Numbered from the stretch's first letter, positions 1 to 9,200 are shown. The stretch: DNA of 64,000 nucleotides from Calothrix sp. C42_A2020_038 (GCA_015272395.1 JACYLQ010000005.1:62001-126000); one strand, 5' to 3'. A program made the numbers and translations. The notes: a model not told the origin generated them from the sequence alone.

Positions 1-89
1 TGATTTTCGTTTTGCAATGTAGGGCTTTGCTCGGTTTGCCCAATATATTCAACAATTGTTTCTGGGTTTTGAGATTCTTCTGGACTCAT
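1..89 (-). CDS. N-terminus of an unidentified protein (partial)
   Basis: An open frame reads leftward from an ATG at 87-89 to the window edge without a stop. It begins MSPEESQNPETIVEYIGQ and is rich in Glu, Gln and Pro, so the visible part looks disordered. Only about 29 residues are inside the window, and the product cannot be named from them. In other cyanobacteria DUF3119 and MlaE-like genes often sit near a DUF3086 gene, so that is one possibility, based on context alone. No clear Shine-Dalgarno sequence precedes the ATG. Confidence 0.5.
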   Translation of the reverse strand, partial: MSPEESQNPETIVEYIGQTEQSPTLQNEN

Positions 90-269
90 ATAATAGCTAA
101 TAGTTAATGACTAGTAAATACAACACAACTGTAAAATTATTGATATTAAACTAATCAAAGTCAAATTTTTGATGAATTGTACAATCAAATAATCAAACTA
201 AAAAATTACTGCTGCCCATCATTACAGCATACAGCATACAATAATGGGCGTGAAATATATCAAGTTTGA

Positions 270-653
270 TTATGTTCTAGGACAACGCTGTTCTAGACAA
301 GCTTTCAGAGTATTGGAGTCAAAGATTATAGGTAAAAAGTGAATACTTTTAACTTCTTTAAAGTAAAACAGAATTGGGACGCGGTTCCAAAAAATTCGCC
401 AGTTCTGCCATTCAGAGTAAGGAAAACTGCGAATTCGAGTTTCACCACGGTAAACGTCTAAATCTGTGGCTGTAAATTGCAAGCGCACTGTTACTGCTTG
501 CAACATCAGAAATAAACCAAGTATTGCACAAAAGCCTGCAAGCCAGGGTTGTATGAACAGCAGTGGAATTGCCGTAATCACCAAAACCAGAGGGATATTG
601 TAACTTGGTTTAAGTTCAACAGTAGATAGTCTATCGGCTGTTGTTGGAGTCAT
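270..653 (-). CDS. DUF3119 family membrane protein
   Basis: A 127-residue protein with a polar N-terminus, a hydrophobic hairpin at about residues 18-58 (two membrane segments), and a soluble C-terminal half containing the conserved run SEWQNWRIFW followed by VPILFYFKEVKS and HFLPIIFD. This pattern matches DUF3119, a family confined to cyanobacteria and plastid-bearing eukaryotes. Its biochemical role is unknown. The ATG at 653 is preceded directly by an in-frame GTG, so one extra residue is possible. It lies downstream of, and on the same strand as, an MlaE-like permease gene, with about 175 bp between them. That suggests a link to membrane lipid transport, which is inference only. Confidence 0.85.
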   Translation of the reverse strand: MTPTTADRLSTVELKPSYNIPLVLVITAIPLLFIQPWLAGFCAILGLFLMLQAVTVRLQFTATDLDVYRGETRIRSFPYSEWQNWRIFWNRVPILFYFKEVKSIHFLPIIFDSNTLKACLEQRCPRT

Positions 654-828
654 CACGGTTTACATCCTGATTTGTTTATATTTATATCTTAGGAGATTAG
701 AGGTTAGAAGTTAGGAGTCGAGGGAAGCGAAACGCGGTGTGGATACTCCTCCCGCGTTATTTCTGCTGCGTGGCGCCATCACAAATCTCAAAGTCAGTAG
801 AAGTAATCTGTTCGCGTCACGTACCTGA

Positions 829-1626
829 CTAAAATCCTTGTTGAAACGCGCTACCTTGTCCTTGGAACATTAGCGCAGATAGGAAGAAGTTAAACACAAA
901 TATTAGTAGTAAAGAAGTTACTACCGCAGTTGTGGTTGATTGTCCTACACCTTTGGCGCCTCCTGTGGTTGTTAGTCCCCAGTTACAGCCAATTACGGCA
1001 ATCAAAATCCCAAAACAACTTGCTTTAATTAGCGAACTCAAAATATCCCATGTTGAAAGAAAGGTACGGGCAGAGTCTAGGAATACAGTGTCGGCTAAGT
1101 TATATACATTGGTTGCTATAATCAAACCTCCTAACATTCCTGTAACTAACGATAGCAATGTTAGAATTGGCACCATTACCAAACAAGCAATAACACGAGG
1201 AATAACAAGATAGTCAATAGGATCGGTTTTTAACATTAACAGCGCATCGATTTGTTCCGTGACACGCATAGTACCGATTTCCGCTGCAAACGCTGAACCG
1301 ACTCTTCCAGCTACAATAACCGCCGTTAACACAGGTGTTAACTCCCGTGTCAGCGCTAATGCTAGTACTCCACCAACTATATTTCCTGCCCCAAAGTTAA
1401 TGAATTCCCGCGCGACTTGAATTGTAAACACCGCACCTACAAACACAGCCGTTATTAGAGCAATAAACAGCGAGTCGGGTCCTACTGCTGCCATTTGTTC
1501 AAGCGTGTTGCGCTGATGAATTTTTCCTCTTAACAAGTGAACTATCACTTGTCCAGCGAGGAAAATCGCCGATATTAACCGTTGACCCCACGCTCCTAAA
1601 CCTGAATTAGATATAGTTCCGCTCAA
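829..1626 (-). CDS. mlaE: MlaE/TGD1-type lipid ABC transporter permease
   Basis: A 265-residue permease of the MlaE (YrbE/TGD1) family, which forms the membrane part of ABC importers moving phospholipids between outer and inner membranes (plastid envelope in plants). Family hallmarks visible: FTIQVAREF near the first amphipathic segment, ALTRELTPVLTAVIVAGRVG, and AAEIGTMRVTEQIDAL, the coupling-helix region that contacts the ATPase. About five hydrophobic segments follow. The start is a TTG at 1624-1626; the next in-frame Met is about 40 residues in and would cut off conserved sequence, so TTG is preferred. The partner ATPase and MCE substrate-binding protein are not in the window. A same-strand DUF3119 gene follows. 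Confidence 0.9.
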   Translation of the reverse strand: MSGTISNSGLGAWGQRLISAIFLAGQVIVHLLRGKIHQRNTLEQMAAVGPDSLFIALITAVFVGAVFTIQVAREFINFGAGNIVGGVLALALTRELTPVLTAVIVAGRVGSAFAAEIGTMRVTEQIDALLMLKTDPIDYLVIPRVIACLVMVPILTLLSLVTGMLGGLIIATNVYNLADTVFLDSARTFLSTWDILSSLIKASCFGILIAVIGCNWGLTTTGGAKGVGQSTTTAVVTSLLLIFVFNFFLSALMFQGQGSAFQQGF

Positions 1627-1999
1627 TGTTTACAAGTATGGCTAAGTAACTGCCGTCATCATAGCGAATTTATGTATATTTTTTGGTATTTGGCAAAGAT
1701 GATCAAAAATTTAGTATTAACTTCAGTTAAAACCATTCTCATAAATTTAAACTTCTTAATCTAGCCTCGTCATTTTCCGCAAGAGGGTTCAAACCCTTAT
1801 AGCCCTTTACATATCAAGCATTTATGAAGTTCATACAGCCCAAGGATGAACCAAATCCTGAGAAAAAGTATGTACCTATTTTAATGAAAACTTAAGATTT
1901 TTGAATTATTGCCAGATCATGAGCAATCCAAATTATTGTAGTAAGTGACGGACTAGGAACTTTACCTGTTTGTATTCAATCCCACGGAGCCTATCAGTC
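1627..1999. other. Intergenic region, no gene seen
   Basis: This AT-rich stretch separates the divergent mlaE-like gene (left, minus) from a small membrane protein gene (right, plus), so it should hold two promoters. A GGGTTCAAACCC sequence near 1785 resembles a tRNA T-arm, but no acceptor or anticodon arm can be built around it. A Shine-Dalgarno-like GGAG at 1986-1989 serves the downstream gene. No other feature was recognised. Confidence 0.4.
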
Positions 2000-2296
2000 A
2001 TGAATCTCTTAATTAGCTTTCTCCGTTCGTTGCTGCTGACCATTATCTTTAGTTTCACGGCGCCCATGATTTTCGTTGGCGCCTTACTAGCAAGCTTCAT
2101 GCTAGTTGGATATATTCCCGGTCTACAAAACGCTGCCAGTGCTGTCGCTAACCTCATTTTGGATTTTCTCGCCACTTTTGGTAATGGTACACCTATACGC
2201 GGACTAATCACAATTGCTCTCACTTGTAGTTTTGTTGCTGTATTGTTTGATACTTATGTTCATTATCGTTACCAAATACTCAGACTTGATTCCTAA
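2000..2296 (+). CDS. Small hypothetical membrane protein
   Basis: A 98-residue, strongly hydrophobic protein of unknown function. Predicted membrane segments lie at about residues 8-35 and 62-85, separated by a loop with the Gly/Pro-rich stretch GYIPGLQN, and the C-terminus is short and charged (HYRYQILRLDS). The ATG at 2000 is chosen because GGAG lies about 10 nt upstream; an in-frame start at 1970 would add ten residues without a clear ribosome site. It stands alone between an MlaE-like permease on the other strand and sppA 410 bp downstream. I do not recognise a named family, though the composition resembles small conserved cyanobacterial membrane proteins. Confidence 0.65.
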   Translation: MNLLISFLRSLLLTIIFSFTAPMIFVGALLASFMLVGYIPGLQNAASAVANLILDFLATFGNGTPIRGLITIALTCSFVAVLFDTYVHYRYQILRLDS

Positions 2297-2707
2297 ATCC
2301 TGTATCTGAGTTACAATTGTATTGCTTAGTGCGCTTGTATACTAGTGGTGATAGTATTTTGAAGTGGCTTCGAGTCAAAATCGTAGTCAGTTAAGACTTT
2401 TCGACTGATTTGTAAATTGAAATTTACCTTTGAATACAAAATAATTAACTGTCCGCAACTTTTTGGTTTGTGGGTAAAACTTAAAAGAAAAATACATACA
2501 CACAAAAAATAAAAAGTCAATTAAGATTGTATTATTGTTGATAGTTGATGATTAATAATTTCTAAGCTGAAAAGGTTTGTCGTAGCATTGGCATCTTGCT
2601 AGATGTCAGGTTGAGTTTATAGTCAGCCGACTTAAATGTCGATACCAAAAAGCGAGTGATTATTAGGGATTAACTATATATTTATACTTAAGGTTTTTTG
2701 ACTGCTC
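2297..2707. other. Intergenic region upstream of sppA
   Basis: About 410 bp of AT-rich sequence. A short minus-strand reading frame at 2326-2520 has no ribosome site or recognisable domain and is not called. No hairpin terminator or operator was identified. The right end presumably holds the sppA promoter. Confidence 0.35.
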
Positions 2708-3529
2708 ATGGTTTGGCCGTTTAAGCCTAGATTTAGCAAACAGATTGCTCGAATAGAAGTTACAGGTGCAATTGCAAGCGCCACACGTAAGCGAGTCTTG
2801 GAAGCTCTCAAAACTGTTGAAGAGAAAAAATTCCCAGCCCTTCTACTCCGTATTGATAGCCCAGGTGGAACCGTTGGAGACTCGCAGGAAATTTACAGCG
2901 CGCTCAAACGTATTAGCGAAAAAATCAAGATTGTTGCAAGTTTTGGTAATATTTCTGCATCTGGTGGCGTTTATATTGGCATGGGCGCCCAACATATCAT
3001 GGCTAACCCAGGTACAATAACTGGTAGCATCGGCGTAATATTGCGTGGGAACAACTTGGAAAGGCTTCTGGAAAAAGTAGGGGTTTCGTTCAAAGTGATC
3101 AAATCTGGGCCATACAAAGATATTTTGGCCTTTGACCGTGAACTCACCGAGCCTGAACAAGGAATTTTACAGGAACTGATTGATACAAGCTATCAGCAAT
3201 TTGTGAATACAGTTGCTCAAGCGCGCAATTTATCACCCGAAACTGTTAAAAGTTTTGCCGATGGTCGCATTTTTACAGGACAACAAGCTGTAGAACTGGG
3301 CGTTGTAGACCGTTTAGGCACCGAAGAGGACGCGCGTCGCTGGGTGTGCGAACTAGTTGGACTGGACGCGGATAAAACTCCTTGCTTTACTATTGAAGAG
3401 CGTAAGCCATTATTAAATCGTGTTTTATCGGGAAATCAACTAAAAAATGGTCTAATCTCTAACGGAATAGATTGGTTAGAATTTGAAGTGTCAACTAGTG
3501 GCTTGCCCCTATGGTTATATCGACCGTAA
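2708..3529 (+). CDS. sppA: Signal peptide peptidase SppA (short form)
   Basis: A 273-residue serine protease of the SppA/S49 family, which degrades cleaved signal peptides in the membrane. The single S49 domain contains LLLRIDSPGGTVGDSQEIY (about residues 45-64). The catalytic serine is Ser85 in NISASGGVYI, followed by GTITGSIGVI. The likely catalytic lysine is Lys137 in SGPYKDI, giving a Ser/Lys dyad. The length matches the short single-domain form rather than the ~600-residue double-domain protein, and there is no obvious N-terminal membrane anchor. The ATG lies next to an AT-rich leader. A short inverted repeat (ATTCATA...TATGAAT, about 3543-3561) follows the stop. Confidence 0.93.
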   Translation: MVWPFKPRFSKQIARIEVTGAIASATRKRVLEALKTVEEKKFPALLLRIDSPGGTVGDSQEIYSALKRISEKIKIVASFGNISASGGVYIGMGAQHIMANPGTITGSIGVILRGNNLERLLEKVGVSFKVIKSGPYKDILAFDRELTEPEQGILQELIDTSYQQFVNTVAQARNLSPETVKSFADGRIFTGQQAVELGVVDRLGTEEDARRWVCELVGLDADKTPCFTIEERKPLLNRVLSGNQLKNGLISNGIDWLEFEVSTSGLPLWLYRP

Positions 3530-3615
3530 AATTGTCACTTGTCATTCATAATTTATATGAATGTCAAACTATTGAATATAGTGGATAACCTACGGCACTT
3601 AAGGAGGATATTTTC

Positions 3616-4023
3616 GTGGAGTTAGAGTGGCGGATGCGGGCGATACGCGGTGCAACTACAGTATCATCTAACACTGTTGAAGCAATGAGTGAAGCGGTTA
3701 CAGAACTTCTTGATGAACTCGAAGAACGTAATCAATTGAATCCTACCGATATTATTAGTGTTACTTTTTCGGTGACACGTGATTTAGACGCTACATTTCC
3801 AGCCGCAATAGCCAGAACTCGTCCTTACTGGGACTGTGTACCAATGCTTGACGTACAACAAATGTATGTTGAAGGAAGCTTGGAACGCTGTATTCGATTT
3901 CTAATCCACGTATATCTTCCTACCTCAACCCCGGTTTATCATACTTACCTACGACAAGCTGCTAATTTAAGGCCTGACTGGAGTTTTCCTAAGTCATTAC
4001 ATCCATCACACAAGTTAAGATAA
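3616..4023 (+). CDS. aroH: Monofunctional chorismate mutase, AroH class
   Basis: A 135-residue AroH-type (trimeric, Bacillus-like) chorismate mutase that converts chorismate to prephenate for phenylalanine and tyrosine synthesis. Family signatures are RAIRGATTV near the N-terminus (an active-site arginine), ISVTFSVTRDLDATFPA and a CIRFLIHVY segment. The start is a GTG at 3616, supported by a perfect AAGGAGG Shine-Dalgarno sequence at 3601-3607, eight bases upstream. That is one of the strongest ribosome sites in the window. It follows sppA by 86 bp on the same strand and could be co-transcribed. A long basic tail after the core (FPKSLHPSHKLR) is slightly extended relative to the Bacillus enzyme. 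Confidence 0.93.
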   Translation: MELEWRMRAIRGATTVSSNTVEAMSEAVTELLDELEERNQLNPTDIISVTFSVTRDLDATFPAAIARTRPYWDCVPMLDVQQMYVEGSLERCIRFLIHVYLPTSTPVYHTYLRQAANLRPDWSFPKSLHPSHKLR

Positions 4024-4264
4024 CTAACTTATAGGTTGGGTGGAACAGAGTGTAAACCAACGTTTACGCCTTTGTTTCAATAGCAGATGCTACAACGGAT
4101 AATAACCCCGCAATGCACTGACCCTCAACCTACGTCATACCATTTTGGATTTTAGAAAAGTCGCTTGACAATGAATGGATTTGAAAAAGTTTAAACAGTA
4201 ATACTTTCCAAAATCTATCTGTCGCATTTATTTTTCAAATTGGTATCAGAACAAATCAAAGGTT

Positions 4265-5440
4265 TCAGCCTTGAGTTCTTAGTGTTTGTGCCGCCAGATA
4301 AACCTTTGTCCATTCACCCATAGCTTGATGTACTTTCAGTTTCACTTTGGGGGCAATAGCTTCAATAGACTCCCCTGCTTTACGTAACTCCAGGATTTGT
4401 TTCTGGATCGGGGTTAACTTTTGCAACAATTGCTCCCATTGAGCAGGTACTAGTCCAAAGTTGTGTTCGGATAGCGAAGTTCCTAGCCAAGTATCGACTA
4501 GTTCTGGTTTGTTTTTGAGTGCAAAAACACGTACAGCATGGTAGCTGATTTTTTCTCGCAGTCGATAGATTTCTTTAATTGGTTTATCTAATTTCTTGGC
4601 AATGGCATCTTGCGACTTACCTTGTAAGTACATCCGTAGCCACTGAACAGCATCTTCTCCAAGGTTTTCTTTTAAATAATTTTCAAATTCCTGTTTAACA
4701 TCGCTTCGTAAGCTCTGCTGCTCTTCTAATTCTTGAGCTTCTTGGTAGTCAGCAATTGCCTGATTATCTGCCAAGTTAACTCGGTTATCATTATCGTCAG
4801 TTAAAACTTCTTCTGATACTAATTTTACCAAATCGCTGGTGGGAACTTGTGTTAAACCACCGCGCGAAGTACGACGCAGGTAGTTTACAAATCGATATAC
4901 CAGCAGCGGTTGATTACGTATTGGACGCAAGCAGTATTCTTCAACGCTAGCGAATAAGAGCGCGTTCTTCAACCTAGGGTCGTTGGTAAACTGGGCAATA
5001 CAAGCCATTTGCGACAACATATAATTGTCACTTTGCAGCAACTCTTGAATTACTTCCTGTAAAACATCAACTACAGAACGCTGACGGTCACGGCTTAAAG
5101 ACACCCAAGTTTGAATTCTATTGCGTAAGGTTACTAAACCACTCAAACGAGTAATTAAGTTACGGTAAGCAACATCTCGACCTTTACCTAAGTAACGTTG
5201 GTGTAAGATTCTCCAGCGGTATTCCATTGCTTGCTTGGCAATGTCTAAATCTCTGGCGCCTAATTCTTTGTAACGATCTTTGTCACTTCCAAGCAACCAA
5301 CTAACGATACTTTCTCGAATTGCTACACTTGTATCTGGGCACTCCGCAGCTATACGTGAGCGCCAATCATTCGCTAATTTTTCCGCAATTGGTTCCATTG
5401 CGAAATTACACTCCTCAGAACCCTGTCTTAAAGTTTGCAT
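4265..5440 (-). CDS. HetZ-related protein
   Basis: A 391-residue, largely helical cytosolic protein with no signal peptide or membrane segment. The run VTLRNRIQTWVSLSRDRQRS (about 100-120), QPLLVYRFVNYLRRTSRGGL (about 175-195) and the C-terminal helix-turn-helix-like stretch GKSQDAIAKKLDKPIKEIYR (about 275-295) fit the HetZ-related proteins of filamentous cyanobacteria. HetZ itself is a DNA-binding regulator of heterocyst differentiation. This looks like the paralogue commonly called HetZ-related protein 2 rather than HetZ, and its function is not established. A second possible HTH-like segment lies near the C-terminus (LRKAGESIEAIAPKVKLK). The ATG at 5440 is well placed. The gene is monocistronic. 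Confidence 0.65.
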   Translation of the reverse strand: MQTLRQGSEECNFAMEPIAEKLANDWRSRIAAECPDTSVAIRESIVSWLLGSDKDRYKELGARDLDIAKQAMEYRWRILHQRYLGKGRDVAYRNLITRLSGLVTLRNRIQTWVSLSRDRQRSVVDVLQEVIQELLQSDNYMLSQMACIAQFTNDPRLKNALLFASVEEYCLRPIRNQPLLVYRFVNYLRRTSRGGLTQVPTSDLVKLVSEEVLTDDNDNRVNLADNQAIADYQEAQELEEQQSLRSDVKQEFENYLKENLGEDAVQWLRMYLQGKSQDAIAKKLDKPIKEIYRLREKISYHAVRVFALKNKPELVDTWLGTSLSEHNFGLVPAQWEQLLQKLTPIQKQILELRKAGESIEAIAPKVKLKVHQAMGEWTKVYLAAQTLRTQG

Positions 5441-6098
5441 TACAACCCCCTGTTATCCCACTGAAAGTCCTTTAACTGGCAGTTGCACCCAACCAGAGAT
5501 AATCTTCATTCTCAAATTTGCCACTACACTTTTATTACGTTTCAATTTGTGTTATTTATGCAGTTTGTTTCGGAAATTTATATTTTTTTCTCCTTTACGC
5601 AAGTCTAAATAAGATTCATTCCTGTATGTTTTAGCCATTTGCGGCTAGTTTAAGTTTTGTAAACACCTTCTTTATAATTGTATAAATATATTATGAATAT
5701 CAAATTTGGCTGATGTATTAGCTACCAAGAAAGCAAGTACCCTCAAGCCAAAAATCAGCTTCTGGAATTATGACGAGATTTCAGAGCTAATGGTTTCACA
5801 AAGTTTTGACTTGCGTAAACACAAAAGTTTCAGATAGCTTTTATACTATATAGGTATTATGCGGTCAAGTGCCATTAATTTACAAAGATTTAGTAAATGG
5901 ATTTTGCGCCTGATATCTAGTCCAATTTCCGCGAAATAATGTCTAAATCAGATAAAAACGATTTTTAAAAAAAAGCCTATACTTTAAAAGTACCCGTAAG
6001 GGTACTTTTGGTGACTTAGTCAAATTAAGACACACAACAGTTGTTGCGATGAAGTCGAAAATTTAACTATGGGAATCAGACTAACCGCTTACTGCGTT
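5441..6098. other. Long intergenic region between hetZ-like gene and ccmK4
   Basis: About 660 bp without a credible gene. The left part must contain the promoter and leader of the minus-strand HetZ-related gene. Near the right end a perfect 10-bp stem hairpin (5986-6009, listed separately) probably terminates the ccmK transcript. No riboswitch or RNA gene was recognised. Confidence 0.4.
5986..6009 (-). terminator. Hairpin terminator downstream of ccmK4
   Basis: A perfect inverted repeat, AAAAGTACCC-GTAA-GGGTACTTTT, makes a 10-bp stem with a 4-nt loop and runs into T-rich sequence on either strand. It lies 90 bp after the ccmK4 stop in the direction of transcription, so it most likely ends the ccmK3-ccmK4 transcript. 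The symmetry means it could also work for transcripts arriving from the left. Confidence 0.6.
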
Positions 6099-6440
6099 TT
6101 AAGTTCTACGTACTATAGGATTTTCTACAGATAGTCGGTACTGTTCAACTTGGTCGGTGTAGGCAATGGGCAGAACTGCTTCGACATTTTCATGAGGACG
6201 TGGAATAATTACCCATGATTCTAAAGTACCCCCATGACAGCTTTCGGCAGCTTCAATACCCGCAGCCATTGCCGTTTTGACTTCCGACACATCCCCACGA
6301 ATATTAACTGTAAAGCGCGCGCTACCAACTCGTATGTAACCAACAAGGGTGACTCGTCCAGCTTTTACCATCGCATCTGCTGCCGCAAGTACAGCAGGAA
6401 ACCCCTTGGTCTCGAGCGATCCAACTGCCTGTAGTGGCAT
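6099..6440 (-). CDS. ccmK4: Carboxysome shell protein CcmK4
   Basis: A 113-residue single-domain bacterial microcompartment (BMC) protein forming hexameric tiles of the beta-carboxysome shell. The BMC fold is clear: AVGSLETKGFPAVLAAADAM, the pore loop GYIRVGSARF with an R-V-G-S pore motif, NIRGDVSEVK and VIIPRPHENVEAVLPI. The pore motif and the ~10-residue C-terminal extension favour CcmK4 over CcmK1/K2. The start is firm: AGGAGA lies about six bases upstream of the ATG. It follows ccmK3 by 130 bp on the same strand, the usual satellite ccmK3-ccmK4 arrangement away from the main ccm operon. CcmK4 is thought to tune shell permeability. Confidence 0.92.
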   Translation of the reverse strand: MPLQAVGSLETKGFPAVLAAADAMVKAGRVTLVGYIRVGSARFTVNIRGDVSEVKTAMAAGIEAAESCHGGTLESWVIIPRPHENVEAVLPIAYTDQVEQYRLSVENPIVRRT

Positions 6441-6570
6441 TGGTAATCTCCTATATAAATAAACGTATCTAGCGTTAGAAATTTATTGTACAGCGATGAG
6501 TGCTAAGTTTTGAGTTAGGAGTTGTGAGTTAGTGTTCAACACCTTTTGCTTTAAACTTCTAACTTTGTGC

Positions 6571-6882
6571 TTAAAAGACGCGGAAAGGTTCCGACTTGCT
6601 TGTGAAGTGAATTGGCAAAACAGTTTCTATGTTTTCTGGAGGGTTTGGAACTACGTAATATGTAATAACTTTTCCTCCATTAGATTGATTGCCTGCTTCG
6701 ATACCTGATTCTACAGCACGCTGAACTTCGGCAACTTGTCCGCGCACCACTACTATTAGGCGCCCGCTTTCTGCAATACCATAATAAACAATAGTTACTT
6801 CAGCAGATTTAACCATTGCGTCTGCTGCTGCCAACACAGCGGGAAAACCCAGTGTTTCAATTGCTCCAACCGCTTGAGGCAT
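6571..6882 (-). CDS. ccmK3: Carboxysome shell protein CcmK3
   Basis: A 103-residue BMC-domain shell protein. It starts at the ATG at 6880-6882 (MPQAVGAIETLGFPAVL), chosen because GGAGAAGG lies just upstream and because the longer in-frame extension is not homologous to shell proteins. The core is typical, but the pore loop reads YYGIAESGRL instead of the K/R-I/V-G-S motif. This is characteristic of CcmK3, which in studied strains does not make stable homohexamers and instead mixes with CcmK4. The C-terminus ends shortly after NPPENIETVLPIHF. It is first in the ccmK3-ccmK4 pair and divergent from an alpha/beta hydrolase gene 121 bp away. Confidence 0.92.
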   Translation of the reverse strand: MPQAVGAIETLGFPAVLAAADAMVKSAEVTIVYYGIAESGRLIVVVRGQVAEVQRAVESGIEAGNQSNGGKVITYYVVPNPPENIETVLPIHFTSKSEPFRVF

Positions 6883-7003
6883 CGTAGCCTTCTCCACAAC
6901 GAAAAATGAGGGTGAGATAATTATACGCGCTTTGTATAGATAAATAACAGCTAACGTGATAGAATTAGTGCATAGTTGATATACGCACGTGCTTTTACCT
7001 TTA

Positions 7004-7924
7004 ATGGCTTCTTTTGGTGTAGAGCAATTCCCAAAATTTTTACCCGCCACAGTTCAGCAATTAGTCGAGTCGGCTTCAATTGCTACAGCACAAAAAATTC
7101 AGCAAGCAGAAATTTCTACTCCTTTGAGTAACCAACCAATTACAACTGCGTATGTGCATCAGGGTAATGGTGGAACTCCTTTTTTATTAATTCATGGATT
7201 TGATAGTTCAGCCCTAGAGTTTCGGCGCCTTTTACCACTTTTGAGTGCAGAAAACGAAACTTGGGTAGTAGATTTATTAGGGTTTGGATTCACCGATAGA
7301 CTTACAGGTGTTAAATTTAGCCCCACAGCGATCAAAATCCACTTATATCACTTTTGGAAAGCTTTAATCCAAAAACCCGTAATCCTAGTCGGTGCCTCAA
7401 TGGGTGGCGCCGCAGCACTCGATTTTACTCTAACTTATCCCGATGTCGTAGAAAAACTGGTCTTAATCGATAGTGCAGGTTTAGTAGGTGGTTCACCATT
7501 AGTCAAATTTATGTTTCCACCTTTAGATTCTTGGGCTGCTGAGTTTTTGCGCAACTCCAAAGTTCGTCAAAATATCTCTCGCGCAGCTTACAAAAATAAA
7601 GAATTAGCCTCAGTAGATGCTCAACTTTGTGCTGCGCTACACCTCGAAATGCCAAATTGGAACACTGCTTTGATTGCATTTACTAAAAGCGGTGGATACA
7701 CAGCATTTAGATTCAAGAAATTATCACAAATTCACCAGCCAACACTCATACTGTGGGGAGATTCTGACAAGATATTGGGTACAAAAGATGCTCCTCGATT
7801 TAAACGCGCGATTCCCAATAGCAAATTAATTTGGATTCAAGATTCTGGTCATGTTCCGCACCTAGAACAACCCCAAATCACAGCCCAACATTTATTAGAA
7901 TTTAGGAATAAGGATTTTAAGTAA
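7004..7924 (+). CDS. Alpha/beta hydrolase
   Basis: A 306-residue alpha/beta-fold hydrolase. The oxyanion region is LLIHGFDSS (about 61-69), the nucleophile elbow GASMGG places the catalytic serine at Ser132, the acid is probably Asp255 in WGDSDKI, and the histidine is His283 in SGHVPHLEQP. The triad is complete, so an active esterase or related enzyme is expected; the substrate cannot be inferred. The ATG at 7004 is preferred to an in-frame GTG at 6989. There is no signal peptide. The gene is divergent from ccmK3. Homologues near carboxysome genes may be simple neighbours and no functional link is claimed. Confidence 0.85.
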   Translation: MASFGVEQFPKFLPATVQQLVESASIATAQKIQQAEISTPLSNQPITTAYVHQGNGGTPFLLIHGFDSSALEFRRLLPLLSAENETWVVDLLGFGFTDRLTGVKFSPTAIKIHLYHFWKALIQKPVILVGASMGGAAALDFTLTYPDVVEKLVLIDSAGLVGGSPLVKFMFPPLDSWAAEFLRNSKVRQNISRAAYKNKELASVDAQLCAALHLEMPNWNTALIAFTKSGGYTAFRFKKLSQIHQPTLILWGDSDKILGTKDAPRFKRAIPNSKLIWIQDSGHVPHLEQPQITAQHLLEFRNKDFK

Positions 7925-8155
7925 CTTTACCTTTTTCTCTTGCATCTGGATATATTTCTTTGGTCTGATAATCTGATGGCGCCTGTTTCCCCACTTTTTC
8001 AGCAAGCCGTAATTAAAAACTTAGCACGTTATGTACGAAAGGATCATAATTACTCAGATTTTTGTGGCAAACACAGCCAGAAGATTTACTGTTACAGTAA
8101 TATTAGGGGCAGTTTATTCAGCTTTTAAACTTGCCTGTTTAATATACCGAAGTAT

Positions 8156-9130
8156 ATGTCAAAAGCAAGTAATAAAGAAACCTTAACTTTAATTTTATCT
8201 CTGCTGATTACAGGTGGGTTAGCAGCAGGTAGTTTGTGGTACTTCCGAAGTAATTTTATCTCGAACAACAGCATACCGACAATTGAAGATAATCAAAATC
8301 GGGCAAATCAAAATTCTACGACTCAAAATATTGGAACGTCTAGTTTAGACACCAGTTTGCCTAACCCCAGTGTCTTGACTATTGATGGTAGTGTGACAAT
8401 GGTAGCTGCAATTAAGCAGTTACAGATTGCTTTTTCATTGTTGAATCCATCTTTGCCAACAACTTACGGTGTACCCGATGGTAAGCCAAATGGAACTAAT
8501 GCGGGGATCAGAAATTTAATTGATGGTAAAGTCTCGATGGCTGCTTCTTCTAGAGGACTTAAATCAGATGAGCTTCAAGCAGGTCTTGTCGGGATTCCGA
8601 TTGCAAAAGATGCCATAGCTGTAACGGTAGGAATTAATAATCCCTACAAAGGGGGATTGACAATGACCCAACTGAAGGGAATTTTCCAAGGAAGAATTAC
8701 GAACTGGTCGGAAGTGGGGGGACCTAATTTGCCCATCAGAGTACTTAACCGTTCTCGCGATAGTGGTACTTCTACCTTCTTCCAAGATGTAGTTCTTTTA
8801 GGAAAGCCATTTGCTCCTGATGGGGCAAATTTCACAACGTTTAAACGAGATGAAACGACACCAATTTTACGCGCGTTAGGGAAAGATGGTATTAGTTATA
8901 GCACTGTAACCCAAATTGAGAACCAAAAAACCGTTCGTGTCGTTCCTATTGAAGGAATATCTCCTACTGATCAAACCGCAATTAACAATGTCTCCTATCC
9001 AATTAGTCGAGTAGTTTACCTAGCGGTACCGAAACAAACCAGTCCAGCAACAAAACAGTTTATAGACTTTGCCTTATCTCCCCAAGGACAACAAGTTATC
9101 AAAAGAACAGGTTTTCTTCCCATCCAGTAA
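8156..9130 (+). CDS. PstS-like phosphate ABC transporter substrate-binding protein
   Basis: A 324-residue periplasmic-binding-protein-fold protein. A basic N-terminus is followed by a hydrophobic segment (LTLILSLLITGGLAAGSLWYF, split by a few residues) acting as signal or membrane anchor, then a low-complexity Asn/Gln/Thr linker to about residue 70. The binding domain starts at LTIDGSVTM and contains NGTNAGIRNLIDGK, GVPDG, LKGIFQGRITNWSEVGG and RDSGTSTFFQDV, which are classic PstS-like motifs for oxyanion binding. No pstCAB genes are adjacent, so it could be an orphan phosphate-binding or sensing protein. The ATG lies four bases after an AGT-rich leader with no strong ribosome site. Confidence 0.85.
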   Translation: MSKASNKETLTLILSLLITGGLAAGSLWYFRSNFISNNSIPTIEDNQNRANQNSTTQNIGTSSLDTSLPNPSVLTIDGSVTMVAAIKQLQIAFSLLNPSLPTTYGVPDGKPNGTNAGIRNLIDGKVSMAASSRGLKSDELQAGLVGIPIAKDAIAVTVGINNPYKGGLTMTQLKGIFQGRITNWSEVGGPNLPIRVLNRSRDSGTSTFFQDVVLLGKPFAPDGANFTTFKRDETTPILRALGKDGISYSTVTQIENQKTVRVVPIEGISPTDQTAINNVSYPISRVVYLAVPKQTSPATKQFIDFALSPQGQQVIKRTGFLPIQ

Positions 9131-9200
9131 ACGCTTGCCCTTCCCCTTACTAAGAGTAGGGGTCAGTAAACAGTAAACAATTATACAAAAATTGAAATCA

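Noticed and set aside
932-1213. Plus-strand ORF inside the MlaE-like gene
   Set aside because: It is antisense to a well-supported family member and has no recognisable domain or ribosome site.
1780-1800. tRNA T-arm (GGGTTCAAACCC)
   Set aside because: No matching acceptor, D or anticodon arm can be placed at the required spacing on either strand.
2326-2520. Minus-strand 64-residue ORF
   Set aside because: Low-complexity AT-rich sequence without a motif, ribosome site or conserved context.
7940-8128. 62-residue ORF between the hydrolase and PstS-like genes
   Set aside because: It depends on a TTG start, has no ribosome site and no recognised domain, and lies in a typical promoter gap.
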